Source: a virus
Length of the DNA stretch: 27,872 nt
IMG/VR virus record: IMGVR_UViG_3300047453_000512
Location: 1 to 27,872 of that record
Strand: one strand, 5' to 3'
Made by a program: the position numbers and the translations under genes. Positions 14,833 to 20,941 of this stretch are shown in pieces. The notes below the pieces were generated by a model. It made no database searches. It was not told where the DNA came from and saw only the letters and a list, made by a program, of their open reading frames with translations. The first letter of the stretch is position 1, and every line of letters starts with the position of its first letter.

Positions 14833-15624
14833 TTAGAATGAAAATCCAACTGATACTGATGGAGTTAATTCTTCTTTATCGATATTATAGTTCACTCCGC
14901 CTTCGAGCTCAGCGCCACCTAGCAACATAGTATATTCACCACCGATATTTTGTAGTGCGTCATCTTGATCACCGTTTGTGTATGCTGTTAAACCACCAAG
15001 TCCTGCTGTACCTTCGTATGCAAATTTACTCGCATCCATATCATATGACATAGCGCCGCCTAATACTGCTCCGCCAAAAGCAAAGTCGCTTACACCGCCG
15101 CCGATTACTGTGTTTTCACTGTCCAGGTTATAATCTAATGCGCCTGTAACACTTGCAATACCTGCGTCTACAGTGTATGCACCTTGCACGTTACTGATAT
15201 CTGTTACATCAGTTGTCCAATCAGTAAAACCAAGTGCTACACTTGCTGCACCTGCTGTAACTTTAACAGATTCAGTCATAACTGGCGCTGTCAATGTGTG
15301 ATTGCCTTCTGCATCTGGCATTACACCGTTGTCGTCGCCAATTGCAATTCCAACACTATTTACAGTTGTACCAACTGTCCAATTGTCTAGTGTAATTGAA
15401 CCGCCGTCTACTGCACTTAAATCTAGATCAACAGTTGCCAATCCACTAGCATTGATATCTAAATCAAGTGCCATTGCACCACCCCATTTGTCTGTGGTTG
15501 CATTTTCTGAGAATGTTAACTCAACTTCGCCTGATAGTGTCGGTCCCGATACTACTGCTGGCGCTTCAGCAAATGCCGCTCCCGCGACGAACATTGCTGC
15601 TATTGTGGTAAATACGTTACGCAT
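14833..15624 (-). CDS. phage-encoded beta-barrel outer-membrane (porin-like) protein
   Basis: A 263-residue protein starting MRNVFTTIAAMFVAGAAFA, with AAGGAA 8-9 bases upstream of 15624; a longer in-frame start at 15663 lacks this. After signal cleavage the chain is Gly/Ala/Thr/Asp rich with alternating hydrophobic residues typical of amphipathic beta strands (SVALGFTDW, SVTGALDYNL, LGGAMSYDMD, LEGGVNYNID). It ends SVSVGFSF, with the C-terminal Phe used by BAM to insert outer-membrane barrels. The size fits a 12-14 strand barrel. Phages rarely carry such proteins; possible roles are changing host permeability, masking a receptor or excluding rival phages. It is flanked by a strong terminator and a stem-loop leader, suggesting high, separate expression. 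Confidence 0.75.
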   Translation of the reverse strand: MRNVFTTIAAMFVAGAAFAEAPAVVSGPTLSGEVELTFSENATTDKWGGAMALDLDINASGLATVDLDLSAVDGGSITLDNWTVGTTVNSVGIAIGDDNGVMPDAEGNHTLTAPVMTESVKVTAGAASVALGFTDWTTDVTDISNVQGAYTVDAGIASVTGALDYNLDSENTVIGGGVSDFAFGGAVLGGAMSYDMDASKFAYEGTAGLGGLTAYTNGDQDDALQNIGGEYTMLLGGAELEGGVNYNIDKEELTPSVSVGFSF

Positions 15625-15661
15625 AATAATTTCCTTCTTTTTTGTTATGTGTTCATAAAGC

Positions 15662-15704
15662 AAAGGGCAAGTTCGACGCTTGCCCTTTCGCTGTGTTATT
15701 TATT
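15662..15704 (-). promoter_or_regulatory. stem-loop leader and AATAAATA box upstream of the outer-membrane protein gene
   Basis: A perfect 10-bp inverted repeat AAAGGGCAAG/CTTGCCCTTT with a 7-base loop spans 15662-15688. Immediately upstream on the minus strand is AATAAATA (15697-15704), a one-base variant of the late box, so transcripts would begin almost at the hairpin. It could be the terminator of the cupredoxin gene, but there is no U-tract after it; a 5' mRNA-stabilising stem is at least as likely. Confidence 0.55.
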
Positions 15705-15769
15705 ACAAGCGTTGCTGTGAGTGCAACATTTTGTTATAATCTGAAATTTATGTTGTTTTTATGCAACAT

Positions 15770-16198
15770 CTATAGATCAGCCAGTAATGCTTTCATTTTC
15801 TTTTTAGACTTGCCACGCATTTTCATATCAGTGATTGCATCTAAATTAGATGTATCGTCACCAACGACTACCATTGCAATCATTCCCATTGATTTGTGTG
15901 GGGTACATTGGTATAGGTAAATGCCTGGAGCATCAAATGTAATAGCAACTTCTTTACCATTCTTTGATTTCTTAGGTGCATCCCAGCCATCTGGACCTGC
16001 AATAAATTCTACATTGTGACCTTTTGAAGTTGGTACCCAAGTAATTGTATCGCCTACATCGATACGAGCAATGTCTTCGGAGTAAACCATTTTAGCTCCG
16101 TCGTCACGTTTGTTTAACATTTCAATTGTTGTGTCTGCGGCTAGTGCTGGTGTCGCCATAACTGCAAGCAATCCTAGTGTAGTCAATAGTTTAATCAT
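15770..16198 (-). CDS. pseudoazurin-type blue copper protein
   Basis: A 142-residue cupredoxin. Signal peptide MIKLLTTLGLLAVMATPALA directs it to the periplasm. Copper ligands fit pseudoazurin: His61 (KGHNVEF), Cys98, His101 and Met106 in YQCTPHKSMGM, with C+3 His and C+8 Met spacing. The C-terminal extension (MRGKSKKKMKALLADL) matches the helical tail of pseudoazurins rather than plastocyanin, which ends near the last strand. Pseudoazurins carry electrons between periplasmic redox enzymes such as bc1 and terminal oxidases or reductases. Cyanophage plastocyanins are known; a pseudoazurin-like version fits a heterotrophic host. Shine-Dalgarno AAAAGGAAAAA before 16198. Confidence 0.85.
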   Translation of the reverse strand: MIKLLTTLGLLAVMATPALAADTTIEMLNKRDDGAKMVYSEDIARIDVGDTITWVPTSKGHNVEFIAGPDGWDAPKKSKNGKEVAITFDAPGIYLYQCTPHKSMGMIAMVVVGDDTSNLDAITDMKMRGKSKKKMKALLADL

Positions 16199-16219
16199 AT
16201 TTTTTCCTTTTCTATATAA

Positions 16220-16438
16220 TTATCCGCCCGGTACAAATTTATTTTTTGGTTTGTACCAAATTTTTTGGTCGTGTAGTCTGCCGAGTAATTCTTGTATCTC
16301 GTGCATTTCTTTTTTGAGCATATCACTTGTTTCGCCGTTAGCAATTGCCATTCCCCTGCGTCCTGCCTTGGCTCTAAGTGCTTGCTCTATAATTTCAATA
16401 TCTCTTACTGAAAGAGTAAATTTAATATTAGGCTTCAT
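16220..16438 (-). CDS. small conserved-looking phage protein
   Basis: A 72-residue soluble protein, function unknown. The N-terminus is KFTLSVRDIEIIEQALRAKAGRR, with a helix (MLKKEMHEIQELLGRLHDQKIWY) and a basic C-terminus. The LSVRDIEIIEQALR phrase seems familiar from small proteins in T4-like marine phages. Its start lies 11 bases inside the gene at 16428-16664, so coupling is likely. It is the last gene of the small-protein cassette before the cupredoxin. Confidence 0.7.
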   Translation of the reverse strand: MKPNIKFTLSVRDIEIIEQALRAKAGRRGMAIANGETSDMLKKEMHEIQELLGRLHDQKIWYKPKNKFVPGG

Positions 16439-16664
16439 CGGGTACCTCTACCACGTTTTGATTTTCTGGTAAGCATAGAACAGATGTTATTGAGTCATTG
16501 AAGCCTGCTTTTGCTATAACTTCTACTGCCAGTCTATCACTGTTATCGGGATTCATAACATACTCCACACATTCTTCTTTGGAATTAAATTCTAGTATTG
16601 GAATTATAAAAGGGTCTGCTAATGCCATTGTAACGATAATTAAAAATTTCATAAACTGTTCCAT
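16428..16664 (-). CDS. small protein with N-terminal hydrophobic segment
   Basis: A 78-residue protein of unknown function. It begins MEQFMKFLIIVTMALADPFIIPIL, a possible signal or anchor, followed by EFNSKEECVEYV and an acidic tail. The pattern N-S-K-E-E-C-x-x-Y and a second Cys (VLCLPE) suggests a small exported, disulfide-bonded domain. The start at 16664 has AAAGG 4-6 bases upstream; an internal Met at 16652 is the alternative and overlaps the stop of the 42-residue gene upstream. Confidence 0.65.
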   Translation of the reverse strand: MEQFMKFLIIVTMALADPFIIPILEFNSKEECVEYVMNPDNSDRLAVEVIAKAGFNDSITSVLCLPENQNVVEVPDEA

Positions 16665-16777
16665 TCAACCTTTACATATTGTGCGTCTAATTCATCTCTG
16701 TACTCAATTGCATCCAAAACACAATTAAATACACGTCTAACAGTACTATCTGAAAAATATCCTATAATTTCAATCAT
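16649..16777 (-). CDS. 42-residue small protein
   Basis: A short gene easily missed by length cut-offs. Its ATG at 16777 shares the last base of the preceding stop (TAATG) and AGGAG lies at 16785-16789, 7 bases upstream. The product starts MIEIIGYFSDSTVRRVFNC and ends AQYVKVEWNSL. It overlaps the next gene's start by 16 bases. No signal or membrane segment; function unknown. Support is the strong ribosome site and coupling on both sides. Confidence 0.7.
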   Translation of the reverse strand: MIEIIGYFSDSTVRRVFNCVLDAIEYRDELDAQYVKVEWNSL

Positions 16778-16986
16778 TACCAAACTCCTAATGTTTTAGC
16801 ATTGCCTGCTATAATAAAGCAACAAGTTAATATGTGTAAGACAATCCAAAATGTTCTAAATGCTAATGCACGCCTTACATCTGTTTGTGTTATGGGTAAG
16901 AACTCTGGCTTGTCATCGTCATCAAGGCCTATTGGCATTCCTACTGTCCTTGCCCACATTTTTAAAAAGCGTCTTTGTCCGCTCAA
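16777..16986 (-). CDS. small single-span membrane protein
   Basis: A 69-residue protein. Residues 1-40 are polar and basic at the start (MSGQRRFLKMWARTVGMPIG) with an acidic DDDDKPEF turn; residues about 43-65 form one membrane helix (FRTFWIVLHILTCCFIIAG). The GMPIGLD and FRTFWI phrases resemble small proteins I recall from other marine T4-like phages, function unknown. Overlaps the upstream 4-TM protein gene by 4 bases and the 42-residue gene by one base. Confidence 0.72.
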   Translation of the reverse strand: MSGQRRFLKMWARTVGMPIGLDDDDKPEFLPITQTDVRRALAFRTFWIVLHILTCCFIIAGNAKTLGVW

Positions 16987-17396
16987 GTTCTATTACCTCT
17001 TAGGGCAAAGTACATACCACCTACCCATAACAATACGTGTAAGTTATCATACAGTAAAACGTCCCAAAAACTTGCTGGTTCTCCTATCCAAATAACTCCT
17101 GTCATAATACTTGCAATGGTAATACCGCTGAAGCGTGTAATTAAATCACCAATTTCTTTGGTCTTTTTCACATAACCTAGCAATCCGCCGATTAATATAC
17201 CTATTGCTCCACCTATTTCACCAAGTACAACAAAAGTCCAAACCAACAATGTTAGTCCAAAGGATTCTGCTGTATCAACATCAATAGGCCATTTGTCTAA
17301 TCCTTGCTGTAAGAAAACAACAATGATTGGTATACGTATGAGCCAATGTGTCATACAAAATTCTGGTATTTTACTTGTAATAGTTTTTAAGGACAT
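16983..17396 (-). CDS. four-helix membrane protein, DoxX-like
   Basis: A 137-residue protein with four predicted membrane helices (IRIPIIVVFLQQGLDKWP; LTLLVWTFVVLGEIGGAIGILIG; GITIASIMTGVIWIG; LHVLLWVGGMYFAL). The helix count, length, the L-R-x-x-x-x-x-x-F-x-x-x-G-x-x-K near the N-terminus and the E-x-x-G-x-x-x-x-x-G in helix 2 match the DoxX/DoxD membrane-protein group, some members of which work with quinone-linked oxidases. Function in phage unknown. Overlaps genes on both sides (17387-17396 and 16983-16986). Confidence 0.65.
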   Translation of the reverse strand: MSLKTITSKIPEFCMTHWLIRIPIIVVFLQQGLDKWPIDVDTAESFGLTLLVWTFVVLGEIGGAIGILIGGLLGYVKKTKEIGDLITRFSGITIASIMTGVIWIGEPASFWDVLLYDNLHVLLWVGGMYFALRGNRT

Positions 17397-17617
17397 TTGA
17401 AATTTTTACACCCATTTAAGTTAGTAGGAGCATATACACTCCCATCATATTGCGAACCTGTTTTAGCTTCGCCTGTTTCTACACCAAAGTTACAACTGGT
17501 TACTGCTAGGAAAAAAGCAAGTGCTCCATACACTGTCCATTTGGTCCATTTCATAAACTCGCCAAAAGTTTGCTCCGATGTAGCTTGAGCAACTGGTCGC
17601 GGATCTAGCTCCCCCAT
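17387..17617 (-). CDS. small membrane-anchored protein
   Basis: A 76-residue protein. The start MGELDPRPVAQ is chosen because GAGGAG lies 8-9 bases upstream of 17617; longer readings overlap the neighbour fully. One hydrophobic helix (YGALAFFLAVTSC) is followed by CNFGVETGEAKTGSQYDGSVY and a C-terminus with two Cys (GCKNFKCP). FFLAVTSC could act as a lipoprotein-like or anchor segment. Function unknown. It overlaps the next two genes of the cassette. Confidence 0.65.
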   Translation of the reverse strand: MGELDPRPVAQATSEQTFGEFMKWTKWTVYGALAFFLAVTSCNFGVETGEAKTGSQYDGSVYAPTNLNGCKNFKCP

Positions 17618-17790
17618 CCAGCAAACTCCTCTTTGTTTTTCATACGTTCGTGACGTGTTGGCAGATAATGTTCGGTTATACCCAAACAGTCCCAACCTGT
17701 TTCTGCAAGCCACTCAGCTAGGTGAGTTTTACTTGTAAACTTCATAGAGAATGTTTCTCCAGATTGTCTATTTAAAATGGTATAATTCAT
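17605..17790 (-). CDS. small soluble protein
   Basis: A 61-residue protein starting MNYTILNRQSGETFSMKF; the ATG at 17790 overlaps the preceding stop as ATGA. The pattern of a strand followed by HLAEWLAETGWDCLGITEHYLP is unfamiliar. Charged C-terminus (RHERMKNKEEF). It is likely cytosolic. No Shine-Dalgarno is obvious, which fits re-initiation from the upstream gene. A TTG at 17808 is a weaker alternative start. Confidence 0.6.
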   Translation of the reverse strand: MNYTILNRQSGETFSMKFTSKTHLAEWLAETGWDCLGITEHYLPTRHERMKNKEEFAGWGS

Positions 17791-17960
17791 TTGTTCAGTC
17801 CAAAGCAAGGTAAAATATTTAAATTACAATAACGGCCGTAATCTTCTAATCCAACCATCATCATAAGCATTAATACGGGTAAAACAGCAATAACAAAGAA
17901 TATAACTAAGAAAGCCCAGCCTAATCCTTTGGTTGTGCAATATTGTGTTTGTTCACTCAT
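17787..17960 (-). CDS. 57-residue single-span membrane protein
   Basis: A short gene that length cut-offs may skip. ATGA overlaps join it to the gene before (stop at 17957) and the gene after (start 17790). MSEQTQYCTTKG is followed by one long helix (LGWAFLVIFFVIAVLPVLML and MMMVG) and a short tail with Cys residues (GRYCNLNILPCFG). The tight coupling and a textbook transmembrane segment make it real; function unknown. Confidence 0.75.
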   Translation of the reverse strand: MSEQTQYCTTKGLGWAFLVIFFVIAVLPVLMLMMMVGLEDYGRYCNLNILPCFGLNK

Positions 17961-18319
17961 TCGTGTTCGCCTCCCGCTGCACGGCCGTTGTACTTACGAC
18001 CAGACTTCATAATGTTGTTTAGTGACGCTGGATTGTTTTCTGCTTGACGGAATGTCACAACTGTGATTGTGATACCGCTGATGAGCAATATGTGGAAGGC
18101 TGCACTAATACCAAAAGCCAAATAACTTCCTACCATTACAGCAAAGATACCACTCCAAATAAAGAATAGACATTGAAAGATCATATGACCTACCATAGGG
18201 TCTAAGTTGCGTAGTGGTGACTTTTCTACTGTCATAACGCTGTCCCACATCTCGCGTGGCATAGTAATTAGTGATGAAATAGTTGTTGCCCAACCAATGG
18301 GTTTACTTGGTTTATTCAT
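17957..18319 (-). CDS. two-span membrane protein
   Basis: A 120-residue protein, first of the small membrane cassette in transcription order. The start at 18319 has AGGAG upstream. MNKPSKPIGWATTISSLITMPREMWDSV is an amphipathic N-terminus, then two helices (MIFQCLFFIWSGIFAVMVGSYLAFG and FHILLISGITITVVTF) and a basic tail (KSGRKYNGRAAGGEHE). No family recognised. Driven by the promoter at 18345-18373. Confidence 0.72.
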   Translation of the reverse strand: MNKPSKPIGWATTISSLITMPREMWDSVMTVEKSPLRNLDPMVGHMIFQCLFFIWSGIFAVMVGSYLAFGISAAFHILLISGITITVVTFRQAENNPASLNNIMKSGRKYNGRAAGGEHE

Positions 18320-18344
18320 TTAAGTCTCCTGTGTGTATGTACTA

Positions 18345-18380
18345 TATATAGCAGGGTTTGACCATAAAGTCAACCCTGCT
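18345..18380 (-). promoter_or_regulatory. sigma70-type promoter overlapping an inverted repeat
   Basis: Minus strand TTGACT (18368-18373), 17 bases, TATATA (18345-18350). The -35 element and the spacer lie inside a near-perfect palindrome: AGCAGGGTTTGAC/GTCAACCCTGCT at 18350-18380 with a 6-base centre and one bulged T. The same DNA could end the upstream TauD-like transcript as a hairpin and start the membrane cassette, or be an operator. Confidence 0.6.
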
Positions 18381-18401
18381 AGGGTGTGTAAAAGTGTAGC
18401 A

Positions 18402-19313
18402 CTATATAGTATTTTTTTCCTGTATAAAATTATTGTAATTACTAATTCTAAATGTAATTCTATGTAACACACGTTCAGCAAGTATTTCTGGATCGTTTTG
18501 ATCACGCTTATGTAAAGTTAATAATTGATCCATTAACACAATATCTCCTGGTTCGTACCAATGCTGATAAATGTATTTGTCTTGGAACATATGATCATAT
18601 AAACGTTGAAACAGTGTTTCGTCTTGTGTAATTATTTTACATTTATTGTTAGTGTAAAAGTAAATGCCTTTGACACCTGCGATGTTTTGTTGGAGCAACC
18701 ACATTTTATAAGGACCATCTTCGCCGTCCTTTTTCATCATTTTGTACTGTGTTTCGTTTAGTCCTTTTGCCCAAACCTCTGGTGTATAGCTATATTCACA
18801 ATGCACACCTTCTAATTCTTTTTTAAAGTCATCATCTAAATCATTGTATGCTAGATTTGTATTCAAATAACTTGTGCTAGTATTTTCACAACCTTCGTAA
18901 CCTTGTAGTGCTACACCATCAGCACGATCCAATCCGTTTAAGTTGGCGTGCCAATCTAAAATACCACTGCTGAATATACCAGTTGTAATACCTTTTTTAT
19001 TTTTTTTACCTGTCGTTCTTTGTATAGGATATAGTTCTTTGTCTTTATCCCATTTGTCAGTGTTAGGAGGAGTCTTACCAATATAAAACTCCCCTTCTTT
19101 TGTATAAATCATTTGTCTGTAGTTAGCAACTGTGCCTATACGTTCCACAAAATTAACAAACCAATATGGTAATCTTTCTTGATGCTTTAATACAACTATT
19201 AAGTCTTTGCGTAAGATATTTTTTATTTTATCAGCATCACTATCACTTAAATTTGTAATGTCAACATTATTAATTTGTGTAGCTACACCGTTTAAACTTT
19301 CTACTTGCATCAT
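18402..19313 (-). CDS. TauD-like 2-oxoglutarate/Fe(II) oxygenase
   Basis: A 303-residue protein of the TauD/TfdA superfamily. WHANLNG (His122) sits where the first iron ligand lies; LLTLHKRD gives the second His (His268), and Arg285 in RVLHRITF is placed to bind 2-oxoglutarate. The fingerprint GVALQGYEGCENTSTSYLNT between them is typical of the core. The usual HxD motif reads H-A-N here: Asn124 replaces the acidic ligand, which could change iron binding or chemistry (some halogenases have HxA). The substrate is unknown. Its start overlaps the phosphoribosyltransferase stop as ATGA. Confidence 0.75.
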   Translation of the reverse strand: MMQVESLNGVATQINNVDITNLSDSDADKIKNILRKDLIVVLKHQERLPYWFVNFVERIGTVANYRQMIYTKEGEFYIGKTPPNTDKWDKDKELYPIQRTTGKKNKKGITTGIFSSGILDWHANLNGLDRADGVALQGYEGCENTSTSYLNTNLAYNDLDDDFKKELEGVHCEYSYTPEVWAKGLNETQYKMMKKDGEDGPYKMWLLQQNIAGVKGIYFYTNNKCKIITQDETLFQRLYDHMFQDKYIYQHWYEPGDIVLMDQLLTLHKRDQNDPEILAERVLHRITFRISNYNNFIQEKNTI

Positions 19314-19735
19314 TTTCTGTCTGATTTCTTTGGCATTGTAAATAATGCTCTAACGTGATGAGGATGCTCTTTACAAGGTTGTCTAGCAAATACTACCCAA
19401 CGAAATCCTTGAGCAGCAGACCAGTCTGGATATTCTTGCGCTATAAACTCTTTCATACTTGTGCCTGTGGTAAACACATCATCACAGATCATAATCTGAT
19501 CATTAGGATCGCCACTTGCATATTCTTGCATTGCTTCTGCAAATGGTAATCCACCTCTTGGTATACCTACTGCTTTGTAAAAAGGTCTATCTTGGTATTC
19601 CATAACCATTCTTGCTATGGCTCGCCATTCATCTGGATGTATTGCATCACATTCTAGTTTCCAACTCAATGGCAAACCTGCGTGTGATATAAAGTCTCCT
19701 GCTTCAAATAGTCTTGCATTTGTTCTATGTGGCAA
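19310..19735 (-). CDS. phosphoribosyltransferase-family protein
   Basis: A 141-residue type I PRTase. The PRPP loop is IMICDDVFTTGTSMKEF (residues 81-97) and the pyrophosphate loop is VGIPRGGLPFA (57-66). It is shorter than OPRT or HPRT (about 180-215), without a clear hood, so the base is unknown; a nucleobase-salvage or regulatory role is possible. Codes overlap at both ends: aldolase stop (19725) lies within its start region and its stop overlaps the TauD-like gene. The genes form one coupled unit. Confidence 0.85.
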   Translation of the reverse strand: MPHRTNARLFEAGDFISHAGLPLSWKLECDAIHPDEWRAIARMVMEYQDRPFYKAVGIPRGGLPFAEAMQEYASGDPNDQIMICDDVFTTGTSMKEFIAQEYPDWSAAQGFRWVVFARQPCKEHPHHVRALFTMPKKSDRK

Positions 19736-20540
19736 TGCTGGCTCCTGTAATCATTTTAATATTCGTACTTATTTTAGCATTAAATGCTTCGTCTGTCAAA
19801 TCATAATATAAGCCTTCGGATAATGCTCTTGAAAAACTTGCTGTAATACCTTTGTTTATTGATAACCTTTGACACGCTTCTGCTGTACTATATCCACCAC
19901 TTAGAAATACAACCTTTTCAACATTATCAAACACTGTAAGATTATGATACAAGTTGGGTACTTCGGGTGGTGTTAGTTTGAGGATGCACTTGCCTGGAAA
20001 CTCGTCCAAAAATTCATATAATTGATACATAAGAGTATCTTCAACTTGTTCTTTGATTGGATGATTGATAGGTACTTCTGGTTCAATAATAGGTACAAGT
20101 CCGTAATCAAAAATAGTACGAGCTAGTGTAAACTGTTGCTTGAGTACAGGATGTACCATTCCCTCACCGTGTACAATACTGCGCATCTTTGTACCATAAA
20201 TCTTAGGACCAATACCGTTTGTAGCAAACTCCAACATCTGCTTTACTGGAAACTGTTTGAGTGTTCCGTCAGCATCACATCCACTGTCAATCTTTAGGAA
20301 CGTGTCAATACCTTTTTCATCCAAAACGTTAACCATACCACGTGTGACTGTGTCCTGGTAGAGGATTGCTGCCCAGATGTTTGAATCGTTGAAGTCAGGT
20401 GAGTTAACCATACGCATACGCATTTCGTGTACACGTTCCATTTTGTTGTCTTCTGTGTACTCACGTCCGTAGCGTTCTAGTACGCCACCTGTCGAACCAC
20501 CACTGTGATCCATTGCTGCAATAAATCTGCGATCACTCAT
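19725..20540 (-). CDS. class I fructose-bisphosphate aldolase-like protein
   Basis: A 271-residue TIM-barrel. The start MSDRRFIAAMDHSGGS has AGGAG upstream of 20540. The Schiff-base lysine is Lys188 in CILKLTPPEVPN, and other class I FBA landmarks are present: AAMDHSGGSTGG for substrate phosphate, IIEPEV, FLSGGYSTAEA and SFSRALSEGL. The reaction is reversible cleavage of fructose 1,6-bisphosphate to DHAP and glyceraldehyde-3-phosphate. It is shorter than eukaryotic class I (about 360) but near bacterial class I members of about 295. Cyanophages more often carry transaldolase (talC); a phage class I aldolase is less common. Its stop overlaps the PRTase start and its start overlaps the HAD phosphatase stop. 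Confidence 0.85.
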   Translation of the reverse strand: MSDRRFIAAMDHSGGSTGGVLERYGREYTEDNKMERVHEMRMRMVNSPDFNDSNIWAAILYQDTVTRGMVNVLDEKGIDTFLKIDSGCDADGTLKQFPVKQMLEFATNGIGPKIYGTKMRSIVHGEGMVHPVLKQQFTLARTIFDYGLVPIIEPEVPINHPIKEQVEDTLMYQLYEFLDEFPGKCILKLTPPEVPNLYHNLTVFDNVEKVVFLSGGYSTAEACQRLSINKGITASFSRALSEGLYYDLTDEAFNAKISTNIKMITGASIAT

Positions 20541-20871
20541 ATGACTCTCCTGTTTCACGGAAGAAGTTTTCACTCCAAAATGCCTTGTCGTCAATCCATA
20601 CATCGTAGTTCTCTTTTTTGCCTACGCTGAGTTCGTGAAATTTAGCACCCCATTCAACTAATTGATTGTTTGTTAAGTTAAAATAATCTACACCACTTAC
20701 GCAGCCTCGTGCTGTCATATATTTAATTGTATGACCTGCATCGTACAATGCATTTACTCGTGCAATGCGTTCTGGCATTGGGATATGATTTGCATAATCC
20801 TTCTTGCCGCCGCTGTCTGGAATGATTACTTCCTTGCATATAGTTCCGTCGATGTCAATTACATATTTCAT
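20533..20871 (-). CDS. HAD-superfamily small phosphatase
   Basis: A 112-residue HAD protein without a cap. The nucleophile motif is YVIDIDGTIC (Asp6, Asp8), motif II follows as IKYMTARGC with Thr, and the acidic motif is DVWIDDKAFW. The size and VIDIDGTIC match small sugar- or nucleotide-phosphate phosphatases of bacterial capsule and phage loci. Substrate not known. AAAAGGA supports the start. It leads the HAD-aldolase-PRTase-TauD run, each overlapping the next. Confidence 0.8.
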   Translation of the reverse strand: MKYVIDIDGTICKEVIIPDSGGKKDYANHIPMPERIARVNALYDAGHTIKYMTARGCVSGVDYFNLTNNQLVEWGAKFHELSVGKKENYDVWIDDKAFWSENFFRETGESYE

Positions 20872-20884
20872 TAAATGTCCTTTT

Positions 20885-20935
20885 TATAAAAGAATAGCCG
20901 ACCCTAGATTATAGAGACGGCTATTTGTTTTCTTA
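20885..20935 (-). terminator. hairpin after the YhhQ-like gene
   Basis: Minus strand AATAGCCG ... CGGCTATT arms of 8 bases (about 20894-20925) with a 15-base loop, followed by CTTTT. It sits between the transporter stop (20942) and the HAD phosphatase Shine-Dalgarno. The loop is long and the U-tract weak, so this is a tentative terminator. Confidence 0.5.
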
Positions 20936-20941
20936 TTTAAT

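Noticed and set aside
15705-15769. Direct repeats ATGTTGCA and small hairpins between the cupredoxin and outer-membrane protein genes
   Set aside because: No convincing -35/-10 pair or covariation could be seen; kept out of the features as likely leader or chance repeats.
18105-18293. Open frame inside the two-span membrane protein gene
   Set aside because: Composition and lack of a ribosome site fit a shadow; the other frame has good helices and AGGAG.
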